A stretch of 64,000 nucleotides of DNA, taken from contig NZ_CP015322.1 in the NCBI RefSeq assembly GCF_001686985.1, positions 124,001 to 188,000 of the forward strand, given 5' to 3'. The DNA is from Mesorhizobium amorphae CCNWGS0123. Lineage in GTDB: Bacteria > Pseudomonadota > Alphaproteobacteria > Rhizobiales > Rhizobiaceae. Below the pieces are notes generated by a model. The model was not told the origin of the DNA, ran no database searches, and worked only from the letters and a program-made list of their open reading frames with translations. Positions 44,705-52,825 of this stretch are shown here, piece by piece; the stretch's first letter is position 1; each line of letters opens with the position of its first letter. The position numbers and the translations under genes are program-made.

Positions 44705-44739
44705 CCTTCCCCACAGTCTCGCGCTTAATAATAGGTCCA

Positions 44740-44880
44740 AAACGGCTCGTCGCGCGACGGCAAACTGTCGGTGATCTTCGGGAATTCAGGCGCCGGGAAG
44801 AGCGCGACCATCGACGGCCCACACTATGTGCTTCGGACGCGCGGCGACGAGTTAACCGTGCGGTCTGCATCTGTTCCCAG
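44740..44880 (+). pseudogene. AAA ATPase P-loop fragment
   Basis: A frame reads GKLSVIFGNSGAGKSATI, an unmistakable Walker A context of an SMC-like or AAA ATPase, then loses similarity. No start, no Walker B. Confidence 0.5.
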
Positions 44881-45129
44881 CCGACCGCGCGGCAGGGATT
44901 GAGAGCGGCGAATTTAACGCTAGGTATTTCGGCGATGCATTGCTCGAGACGCTCCAGGCGGAACTTAGCATTGCGAAGCTCATGTCCGGCTTCGAAACGT
45001 CGATGGCGTCCCTGAGGTGTGGTTGCGGCGCGCGCTCATGTGAAACCGCCAATCTCCTGTATTTGCACCGCTGAGCCTCCAGTCGTTCGCCATCGCGGAA
45101 CGCTTGGCGGATTATAACGCCCCGCCATG

Positions 45130-45250
45130 CCCGACATCCAACCCTCGAAGGCCATCTGACCTTCGCGCTCAAGTACGAGGGGCTCGACCTTGCCGCCCTC
45201 AAGCGACTGTTCCAGGTCATCATTGGCGATGAGAACCAGTTGCCGACGAT
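45130..45250 (+). pseudogene. Fic-family protein N-terminal fragment
   Basis: A frame reads LEGHLTFALKYEGLDLAALK and RLFQVIIG, resembling the N-terminal region of Fic-domain proteins. The catalytic HPFx motif is absent because the fragment ends first. Confidence 0.35.
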
Positions 45251-45302
45251 CTGGACAGGGACAGACGTAGAAAGCCACCGCCGTATCTAACATTGCATGT
45301 AC

Positions 45303-45325
45303 ATTTAACAGAATTGATGTTAAAT
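45303..45325 (+). promoter_or_regulatory. Palindromic operator at the start of the AbiE-like operon
   Basis: ATTTAACA and TGTTAAAT form a perfect eight-base inverted repeat with a seven-base spacer, ending immediately before ATG 45326. AbiEi-type antitoxins repress their own promoter through inverted repeats, so this is the probable autoregulatory site. Confidence 0.6.
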
Positions 45326-46348
45326 ATGGGCATGGTGTTAGAAACAATCCCTGCAGCACGGTTGAAAGCGCTCGCTCAGGCGGCAGAAGTGTATGTCCAG
45401 CACGCCTTCGGGCGGCGGCTCGAACTCACGCCTATAGTGCCAGCAAACGTCCCGCACTTCGTGCTTGACCGCTACATGTTGTGGGAAGGGTTGCTGGACG
45501 GTCGAACTTTGGTTCTCATGGCTATTCGCGAACCCCGGCAAGGCCCTACTACGGATTATCTCAAGCACCGCGATCTGGTCCGCCGCCAACTTGGCGTCGA
45601 TCTCATTCTGCTGCTACTTGACCATGTGCCGAACGCCATCCGACGCCAGATGGTGGAGCGGCAGATCGGCTTCATCGCGCCGGGTGCGCAGCTTTATGTC
45701 CCGGAAGCCTTGCTAGACCTGCGCGAGCGCGCGCCGACGGCCGCGATCCCTGCCTCTGACCAGATCAGCCCTACCACGCAATTGGTGCTCCTCGCGGTCC
45801 TGCAGGGTGTCGCCCTTGAGGATGAACACCTCACCGACCTTGCCGAGCGACTGCATGTGTCGATCATGAGCATAAGCCGAACACTAGATGAGCTTGAGGC
45901 ACTCCAACTTGCAAAGGCTCGCCATGTCGGCCGACAACGGCGTCTTCACATGCTCCTGGGTGGTCACGAACTATGGGAGGCAATCCAAGAGCGATTGCAG
46001 TCCCCAGTGCGCAAGGTTCGCCTTGTTAGCGGCCGGATAGAAAACCATATCGCACCGCTCGCCGGCGAGAGCGCGCTTGCCCACTACACCATGCTGGCGG
46101 CCCCTCGGGTCGAGACGCGCGCCGTTCTGTCGATGCATTGGATGCGCCTCAAGGAGAGGCTCGCACTCAGCCCAGCCGCGGCGTTTGATGACGACCGAAT
46201 AGAAATTCAGACCTGGACCTACGACCCGCAGATCCTCGCGCGGGACAATGTCATAGATCGGCTGTCCCTGTATCTCAGTGTTCGGGGGAGCCCGGACGAA
46301 CGTGTTGTGCAAACGGCGGAACAATTATTGGAGACGTTTGAATGGTGA
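45326..46348 (+). CDS. AbiEi-like winged-helix antitoxin
   Basis: 340 residues from ATG 45326 (ATG 45332 is also possible; longer forms would place the palindrome inside the gene). A MarR-like winged helix lies near residues 165-235 (TDLAERLHVSIMSISRTLDELEALQLAKARHVG), and the C-terminal part is alpha/beta. The stop overlaps the start of a nucleotidyltransferase gene by seven bases, as in type IV AbiE toxin-antitoxin pairs. It should bind the palindrome at 45303 and neutralise the toxin. Confidence 0.65.
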   Translation: MGMVLETIPAARLKALAQAAEVYVQHAFGRRLELTPIVPANVPHFVLDRYMLWEGLLDGRTLVLMAIREPRQGPTTDYLKHRDLVRRQLGVDLILLLLDHVPNAIRRQMVERQIGFIAPGAQLYVPEALLDLRERAPTAAIPASDQISPTTQLVLLAVLQGVALEDEHLTDLAERLHVSIMSISRTLDELEALQLAKARHVGRQRRLHMLLGGHELWEAIQERLQSPVRKVRLVSGRIENHIAPLAGESALAHYTMLAAPRVETRAVLSMHWMRLKERLALSPAAAFDDDRIEIQTWTYDPQILARDNVIDRLSLYLSVRGSPDERVVQTAEQLLETFEW

Positions 46349-47089
46349 CCGGGGTAGACCGCTTCCGCGCGCATTTCGCAGGCCATGAACATCAATATGT
46401 GCTGATCGGTGGTGCCGCCTGCGAGCTTATCATGAACGAGGTCGGCCTAGACTTCCGTGCCACCAAGGATCTTGACATCGTTCTAATCGTCGAAGGCGCT
46501 GGACGCTGCCTTCGCGGAGCGCTTCTGGGCCTTTGTCGAGCAGGGCGGGTACGAGATCAGGGAGCAAAGCCAGGGCGAGAAAGTCCTCTACCGTTTCCAG
46601 AAGCCGAAGGCTGAAGATTTCCCCGCCATGCTGGAGCTGTTCTCGCGGTCGCCCGAAGGGCTGACGCTTGCCGAGGACTCGCATCTTACGCCGCTTCCGA
46701 TCGACGACGCGGCCGCGAGCCTGTCCGCGATCCTACTCGACGAGGACTATTACGCCTTCCTCAAGTCGATGGTGCGCGAGGCCGGCGGCATCCCGGTACT
46801 CAACGAGGTAGCGATCATCCCGTTCAAAGCACGGGCGTGGCTCGATCTCAGCTCGGAGCGCAATGCGGGCGGCAAGGTTGACGAGAAGAACATCAAAAAA
46901 CATCGCAACGACGTGGCACGGCTGCTGCAAGTCTTGAGCCCGGACGCCAGTTATCCGCTGCCCGAGACCGTTGCGAACGCCATGCGGGCATTCGTCGAAC
47001 TGGCGACCACGGAGATCGATTATAACCCCGAACAGTTTAAGGTGAATATGACGCGAGAGGATGTCGCAGACCGGCTCCGTGCTGCCTAG
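46342..47089 (+). pseudogene. AbiEii-like nucleotidyltransferase toxin, frameshifted
   Basis: The first frame encodes YVLIGGAACELIMNEVGLDF and ATKDLDIVLIV, the GG and DxD nucleotidyltransferase motifs. One extra G near 46493-46495 then breaks the frame. Reading with one base fewer restores AFAERFWAFVEQGGYEIREQ, then LYRFQKPKAEDFPAMLELFS and the intact remainder to TAG at 47087. The toxin is therefore probably inactive, unless the base is a sequencing error or recoding occurs. Confidence 0.7.
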
Positions 47090-47625
47090 CAGCTCTGATA
47101 GCATCCTGCGGTCAGCGGCTATCGACCTGTAGCGTATCTACTTCGCTCCACGTGAGCCAACGTCGTTCAGGATGGCTCAAAATTGGAAGGCCGCAACGCC
47201 GCAAACCGGCCATCCTTGGCCGAAGGCACGACGAACGTTCGTGTACGCGCCTTTGACAGCTTGCCTTCGGCTACTACGACGAGGAGCTCTCAACGCGTGC
47301 TTGGTCCGCTCCGACCGATACGTCCAATTCCGGTTTGCGCTCGATTTCCCGCAGCCCTACGGTCGAGCGCTCAAAGAAGGACAGAAGGCACAAGCAGAGC
47401 TGATCGCGGTCATGCCGCGCGCCGGCGGCAATTTCATCCACGCGGATCGATTGCTGGAAGAACTAGGCGCGTCTTCCTGATCGGGGATGTCAAGTAGCGC
47501 CAGAAGCTGTCATTGCGTTCTGCGGTCGACTGGGAACTATGGCTGGTTTTCTGGACGTGGGTGAAAGCAATACTTCTCAACATCGAGGTACGAGACGAAG
47601 GCAAGTGATATCGAAAGAATAGCGT
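47090..47625. other. Spacer without supported gene
   Basis: Two overlapping open frames (47172-47480 and 47183-47497) show no recognisable motif or ribosome site and look like chance openings. Probably decayed sequence. Confidence 0.4.
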
Positions 47626-47905
47626 CTATGCCGCTCGAAAGAAGCTACTTCCGTTGTCGTAGCTTTCCGCTTGGCCGGGCCGGGTCAAGGACTGAAGCAC
47701 GTCTCGCACTTCGGTGACGGTCTGTTCTGGTGATGAGAACGTCGCGGCGATTTCCGCCACCGAAATAGGTGCCTTCGCGCGACCCATGATATCCAGCACG
47801 ATCTGAGCTTGCTCCAGCCATGCGGCGGGGAACGCTGTCTTTCTGCTCTTCGCTTTGGTGGAGAGGATCGCTTGTCCGCGATCGCCATGCCGAAGAACTG
47901 CTCCG
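47626..47905 (-). pseudogene. C-terminal fragment with winged-helix-like domain
   Basis: The minus-strand frame reads GQAILSTKAKSRKTAFPAAW, LEQAQIVLDIMGRAKAPISV and AEIAATFSSPEQTVTEVRDV, ending at a stop at 47626. The helix pattern fits a winged helix-turn-helix. No start codon or N-terminal domain is found in frame, so it is a truncated gene of unknown family. Confidence 0.35.
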
Positions 47906-48723
47906 GCTTCACCGAGATGTCCGCCACACGGACAGCCGATGGCAAACGGCTTGCACCAACCTTCCTAGGTCGGCTATGCGTGTGGCCGTCCACACTGATC
48001 GAAATACTCGATTCCGAAGGGGAGCGAGGATCGTTGAAGCGGGCCGAGAGGGACCTTCACGCTGCATGAGGCAGTGACTTTTCACACTGAATGGCGGGCC
48101 AAAGCATTCCGTTCCTGACATGCTGGCGCTTCCATCTCGATGCATGCATCTGGCGAGTATTGTTTTCGGCTTCCGCTGAACCGCGGTGTTGCCCCCTCTC
48201 CTGGGGGCTCGATGCTGGCGCACCTGAAACCAAAATGACATTGGAGCCCTGCGAACATTCGCGCTTGGCTGTGTCGACCGTTTCGACGAGTAGGGCCGAG
48301 TTCCCGGCAGGACGTGTTTTCGTGACTTTTCGACATTCTCCTGACGACGAGCAAATTGCGTACCAAAGAAAAATCGTTTCAGAACATGGCCCGGGGCGAA
48401 CCAGCCATGTCGATGTCCGACAAATTCGTACAATGCCACGCGACATTTACTCGCGCCCGGAATGCCAGAATGGAAAGCCATCCAATTCGCGAGAATAGCG
48501 ATGCGATATCCTTTCCAATACGCGAACTGGGGAAGATTCAAAAACGGCGCTTCTGGGAGCGTTGATCCGGCAGAGTGGCAAGGAGATGCCCTACGGCACC
48601 AGGTACACCTTTTAGGCGCGCACATCGAAGCATTCCTGCAAGCCACGTTGCGGGCCGGTTCAATTGCCGACTCCTAGGCAAAATTTCCGGCATTGGCGCT
48701 GTCGCCACATGCCCTGTCGGGTT
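47906..48723. other. Spacer, probably decayed coding sequence
   Basis: Many overlapping short open frames on both strands, none with a recognisable motif. A frame ending at 48677 (MRYPFQYANWGRFK...) has protein-like composition but no ribosome site. It precedes the NifA/sigma-54 control region of the racemase gene. Confidence 0.35.
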
Positions 48724-48739
48724 TGTCGCGCCTGCTACA
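48724..48739 (+). promoter_or_regulatory. NifA-type upstream activator sequence
   Basis: TGTCGCGCCTGCTACA matches TGT-N10-ACA. It and its upstream flank share CTGTCGGGTTTGTCGC with the UAS at 25274. It lies 88 bases before a sigma-54-like promoter. Confidence 0.62.
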
Positions 48740-48827
48740 TAGTGGCGGTTGGCCCAATTTCGTCCGCGCTCTGGCTTAACTATCTGATCTTAATATCAAA
48801 ACTTACCCAGGGCTATTTTTGCGAAGG

Positions 48828-48843
48828 TGGTACGATTTTTGAT
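48828..48843 (+). promoter_or_regulatory. Sigma-54-like promoter for the racemase gene
   Basis: TGGTACGATTTTTGAT has the invariant GG and correct spacing, but T for C in the -24 box and TTGAT in the -12 box, the same -12 variant as the promoter at 25379. Confidence 0.5.
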
Positions 48844-49019
48844 GCGCTCGTCGTGCGTCAACAAGTCGGATCCGCGTCGTTATAGCTAAACCGATGCCGG
48901 GCATCCCGCAGACGGCGGCGGAGCAGGTAGAGAACATTTCGCTTTGAGAACACGCGACCGCGGATGCCCCGCCTCACAGACGATCGGTGGCGCAAAACCT
49001 CAACAATAGGAATTTCTTG

Positions 49020-49802
49020 ATGATCGACGCCATCCCGCCCCCATCTCCCGGACTACTTGGTCAACGAAAACCACTTGGAGTGGTCGGCGGAATGGGAAGC
49101 TTTGCGACTGCTAAATTCTTGGAGATTCTGGCTCGCAAAAGCCGCGTTGAAAGAGACCAGGATCACATCCCGTTTATTTGTCTATCGGTTCCCAATATCC
49201 CTGATCGTTCGCAGGCAATTTTAGTCGGCAGCGACGCCCCCTTGCGGCAAATTTTGGAACGCGCGTATTGGCTAGAGAAAGTTGGATGCGGAGCAATCGC
49301 TATCCCCTGCAATACTGCACATCTCTGGGCCACAGAGATTAAAAAAGCGCTGTCAGTAAAATTGATTGATATGGTAGAGATAACAAGACAAGCCATAGAG
49401 GACTCGCGTGGCAGCGAAGCACGCAACCTTCGCTCAATTTCCATCGGAACGAGCGCGTCAATGCACAACGGGCTTTACGCCGGACAAACTGAGAGCGACT
49501 TCGGCAAAGAATGTTATCGCAGCAACCCGAAACTTCAGAAAGACACCATCAAGATCATATCTGACGTCAAGTCAGGCAACATGGCAAATGCACAGGACAA
49601 TCTAACGAGGCTTGTTCAAGCCGTACGATCTTTCGAACCTGACAAAATTATTCTTGGTTGCAGTGAACTATCAGCGATCTGCGGAGACCTCGCATACGAC
49701 AATGATATTGTCGACCCGATTGATATCCTTGCTGACGCCTGCATTGACTGGTGGGTAGCAGAAAGCCAATCACTTCCGGACACGTTGGCCAGCCGATCAT
49801 AA
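49020..49802 (+). CDS. Aspartate/glutamate racemase family enzyme
   Basis: 260 residues from ATG 49020, with TAGGA upstream (a GTG at 48987 lacks a ribosome site). The two catalytic cysteines of cofactor-independent racemases are C97 (AIPCNTAHLW) and C214 (ILGCSELSAI), and the N-terminal GVVGGMGSFAT is typical of aspartate racemases. The gene is AT-richer than its neighbours. It lies behind a NifA-type UAS and sigma-54-like promoter, and a truncated partner gene follows after ten bases, suggesting D-amino-acid production for a nodule metabolite. Confidence 0.82.
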   Translation: MIDAIPPPSPGLLGQRKPLGVVGGMGSFATAKFLEILARKSRVERDQDHIPFICLSVPNIPDRSQAILVGSDAPLRQILERAYWLEKVGCGAIAIPCNTAHLWATEIKKALSVKLIDMVEITRQAIEDSRGSEARNLRSISIGTSASMHNGLYAGQTESDFGKECYRSNPKLQKDTIKIISDVKSGNMANAQDNLTRLVQAVRSFEPDKIILGCSELSAICGDLAYDNDIVDPIDILADACIDWWVAESQSLPDTLASRS

Positions 49803-49812
49803 TGTAGAAAAG

Positions 49813-50157
49813 ATGACCGCGTTAGTAATAGGAAATGTTGGCTCCGACGCCATGGCCACAGCAGTTCCCTCGTTGTCTGACAAGTATTTGCAGAATAATG
49901 CAGCGGAAGCAAAAAGAATGATATGGCTTGCTAGGGACGACGACATACTTATCACCTCGACGGCGCCTATATCGCAATCATTTCTAAACTATGTTAATAC
50001 CCTAAAGAGCGGAAGCAACATCGTGTCGCTAACGACTTCAGGGACATCCACCAAGCGTCCGTTGCCGATCTCGAAAAAAGACCTCCAGGCTGGCAGTCTT
50101 TTGTTCAACTCTCTGAGTTTGTTGCCTTCGGACCGCGTTTCGTGTTTGGAGCTGTGA
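49813..50157 (+). pseudogene. Truncated pre-ATP-grasp-like protein
   Basis: 114 residues beginning MTALVIGNVGSDAMA and including RMIWLARDDDILITSTAP, which resembles the N-terminal pre-ATP-grasp domain of some amino-acid ligases. The frame ends before any ATP-grasp core, and an IS110 transposase gene follows. Truncation by that insertion is the likely cause. It is co-transcribed with the racemase, so an amino-acid ligase acting on a D-amino acid is a reasonable but unproven reading. Confidence 0.4.
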
Positions 50158-50394
50158 ATCGGCCCTTTAATTGCGGGTGATTGTCAATCCGAGTTTCGCT
50201 CTGTCATCGCCGGGGTCATGGTCCTTTCCGAGGTCGAATGCCTCATGATGATGTTCGGGTTGGGCGCCTCAACGTGTGCAACGAAGTTCGAAGTCGACGT
50301 CAGCCGATTCAACGAGGTCACCACAACCACCGTCCCGGCGGGGACATCACGGGTTTCGGAAGCGGACCCGCGATTGGGATCGAGCGCGGATCTG

Positions 50395-51423
50395 TCACGC
50401 CATCTTTTCGCCGCCCCACTCAAAGCTGGTGGCGTCAACCCAGAGGCAGTGGAGCAGAACCGCGATCTTGCGAGCTACCGCCACTTTTGCCTTTTTCATA
50501 CCTATCCGCTTCGACAGGCGAACGCCCCACGCCTTCAGCGTCGACCATTTCTTTGTCCGGTGCATGAGGACGCTGGCCGCTTCGTATAAATAGGTCCGCA
50601 ACAGCCGATCTCCCCAGCGTGAGACACGGCCGTTGACATCTGTTTCCCCAGATTGTTTTCGCCGCGGTGTCAGACCAAGGTAGGCGCCGACGTCACTGGC
50701 CGAGGAAAAGCGCGAAGGATCATCGATCGTGTGGCGGTAGGTCAACGCCGTCACGACGCCGACGCCAGGAACCGTCATAAGCCGGCGCGTGGTGTCATCC
50801 TCACGAGCAAGGCGTCGTACCTGCCGGTCCAGCTTTTCCTGTTCCCTGCAGGCCTGTTCATGGACGGTCAGAAGCGGCTCGATCACGGATCGAAGCTGAT
50901 GCCCGTCGACAACCAACGCCACGACCTTTCGCCGAAACTGCGCACCGATTGAGCGACTGAACTGCAGCCCGTACTCTTTCAGCATTGACCGGACTTGGTT
51001 CTCGAGATCGCGGCGGATGGCGATAAGTCGCGATCGCGCCACCAGGAGGGATCGGGTCGCCTGGCTCTCTGTGCTTTTGACCTTGACCTCCCGATACCAG
51101 CCGACGCGAACCAGCTCGGCCAGGCCGCGGGCATCGTTCTCATCACTTTTGTTCATTCGAACTGAAAGTGCCGCCTTCGCATGTCGAGCATCAATGCAGA
51201 CAACCGGCATTCCGACCCGTTTAAGCTCATGCCAGAGCCAGCTGGACATGGCGCCCGTCTCGAATCCGATGCGCTCGGCGTGAGGTGCGCGTTTGCGGAG
51301 CAACTCGGTCAGTGCTCCCGGATCGGACTTCACTTTTCCTTGGAAGACAGACCTTCCAGCATCGTCGACGACGCAAACGCTGGTCTCTCGCTGCGACACA
51401 TCCAATCCGACATATTGCTTCAC
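50395..51423 (-). mobile_element. IS110-family transposase, full length
   Basis: 342 residues with the DEDD RuvC-like N-terminal domain (YVGLDVSQRETSVCVVDD; GFETGAMSSWLWHELK; NKSDENDARGLAEL) and the C-terminal transposase_20 domain with its serine region (MTVPGVGVVTALTY; DVGAYLGLTPRRKQSGE). Members use a bridge RNA from a non-coding end. Element ends were not located; the upstream non-coding end would lie between 51424 and the hup promoter. Confidence 0.9.
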
Positions 51424-51631
51424 TGCGGCCTCCTCGATCTCAATGGTCGGCGGCTTTTGCCGTCAGCCGAATCTTCGTTCAAAGGAGCGACGGCAGCAAT
51501 TACGTCATCGTGTGCAAAATTGGCTCCTACGCAGCGCCGATGACGCGCGCCTGGAGTAGGTCGAGTTTTCCTCGGCCGTACATTTGGCGCTTAACGAGCT
51601 TGAGTTTGGAGTTCGGCACCGGCTTTCAAAC

Positions 51632-51647
51632 TGGCCCGCTTCTTGCG
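51632..51647 (+). promoter_or_regulatory. Sigma-54 promoter of the hup cluster
   Basis: TGGCCCGCTTCTTGCG has GG and GC with correct 10-base spacing. Rhizobium leguminosarum hupSL is driven by NifA and sigma-54 from such a promoter. I find no TGT-N10-ACA between the IS110 gene and this promoter; the nearest is TTT-N10-ACA about 60 bases upstream. Confidence 0.7.
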
Positions 51648-51721
51648 ACCTCTCCCTATCATGCCTGCCTAGGTATCTCATCCGGGTGAGTTGACTGGGG
51701 ACGGAGCGCTAGAGGAGCACG

Positions 51722-52804
51722 ATGCGCAAAACAGAAACCTTTTATGATGTCATTCGCCGTCAGGGGATTACCCGACGCAGCTTCATCAAATTCTGTAGCC
51801 TGACGGCGGCGAGCCTGGGTTTTGGCCCGGACGCGAAAACGGCGATGGCCGAGGCACTCGAAACCAAGGAACGGGTTCCTGTCATCTGGATGCACGGCCT
51901 CGAATGCACCTGCTGCTCGGAGAGCTTCATCCGCTCGGCCCATCCGCTGGTCAAGGACGTGGTCCTTTCGATGATCTCGCTCGATTATGACGACACGATC
52001 ATGGTCGCAGCCGGCCATCAGGCAGAGGCCATCCTCGAAGAGACCAAGCAGAAATACAAGGGCAAGTACATCCTCGCCGTCGAGGGCAATCCGCCGCTCA
52101 ATGAGGACGGCATGTTCTGCATCGACGGCGGCCGACCCTTCGTCGAGAAACTCAAATATGTGGCCGAAGACGCCATGGCGATCATCGCCTGGGGCGCCTG
52201 CGCCTCCTGGGGCTGCGTCCAGGCCGCAAAGCCCAACCCGACCCAGGCAACGCCGATCGACAAGGTGATCCGCGACAAGCCGATCATCAAGGTCCCGGGC
52301 TGTCCGCCGATCGCCGAAGTGATGACCGGCGTCGTCACCTTCATCACCACCTTCGGCCGATTGCCCGAGCTCGATCGGCAGGGCCGGCCGAAGATGTTCT
52401 ATTCGCAGCGCATCCACGACAAATGCTACCGCCGGCCGCATTTCGACGCCGGCCAGTTCGTCGAGGAATGGGACGACGAGGGAGCACGCAACGGCTACTG
52501 TCTCTACAAGATGGGTTGCAGGGGCCCGACCACCTACAATGCCTGCTCGACGGTGCGGTGGAACGGCGGCGTCTCCTTCCCGATCCAGTCCGGTCACGGC
52601 TGCATCGGCTGCTCCGAGGATGGGTTCTGGGACAAGGGCAGCTTCTATGACCGCCTGGCCACGATCAACCAGTTCGGCATCGAGGCCAATGCCGACCGGA
52701 TCGGCATGACGGTAGCCGGCGTCATCGGCGGAGCGATCGCGGCCCACGCCGCGATCACCGCCGTCAAGCGCGTCACCACCAAGCGCGAAAAAACCGACGT
52801 TTAA
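51722..52804 (+). CDS. hupS: Uptake [NiFe] hydrogenase small subunit
   Basis: 360 residues. A Tat signal (TRRSFIKF, residues 17-24) is followed by a hydrophobic stretch. Iron-sulfur cysteines are visible in HGLECTCCSES, GACASWGCV, GCPP and the CYRRPHF...CLYKMGCRGP...GHGCIGCSEDGFWD series. The C-terminal membrane anchor is near residues 320-345. It passes electrons from the NiFe site to HupC. It is the first gene of the cluster, about 75 bases after the sigma-54 promoter. Confidence 0.97.
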   Translation: MRKTETFYDVIRRQGITRRSFIKFCSLTAASLGFGPDAKTAMAEALETKERVPVIWMHGLECTCCSESFIRSAHPLVKDVVLSMISLDYDDTIMVAAGHQAEAILEETKQKYKGKYILAVEGNPPLNEDGMFCIDGGRPFVEKLKYVAEDAMAIIAWGACASWGCVQAAKPNPTQATPIDKVIRDKPIIKVPGCPPIAEVMTGVVTFITTFGRLPELDRQGRPKMFYSQRIHDKCYRRPHFDAGQFVEEWDDEGARNGYCLYKMGCRGPTTYNACSTVRWNGGVSFPIQSGHGCIGCSEDGFWDKGSFYDRLATINQFGIEANADRIGMTVAGVIGGAIAAHAAITAVKRVTTKREKTDV

Positions 52805-52825
52805 AACTCTGGGCAGGGAACACTT

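Noticed and set aside
47172..47497. Two overlapping open frames of about 100 residues
   Set aside because: No ribosome site, motif or sensible composition; likely chance openings in a high-GC region.
48408..48422. TGTCGATGTCCGACA, looks like another NifA-type UAS
   Set aside because: Spacing is nine, not ten, and no sigma-54 promoter follows at a suitable distance.
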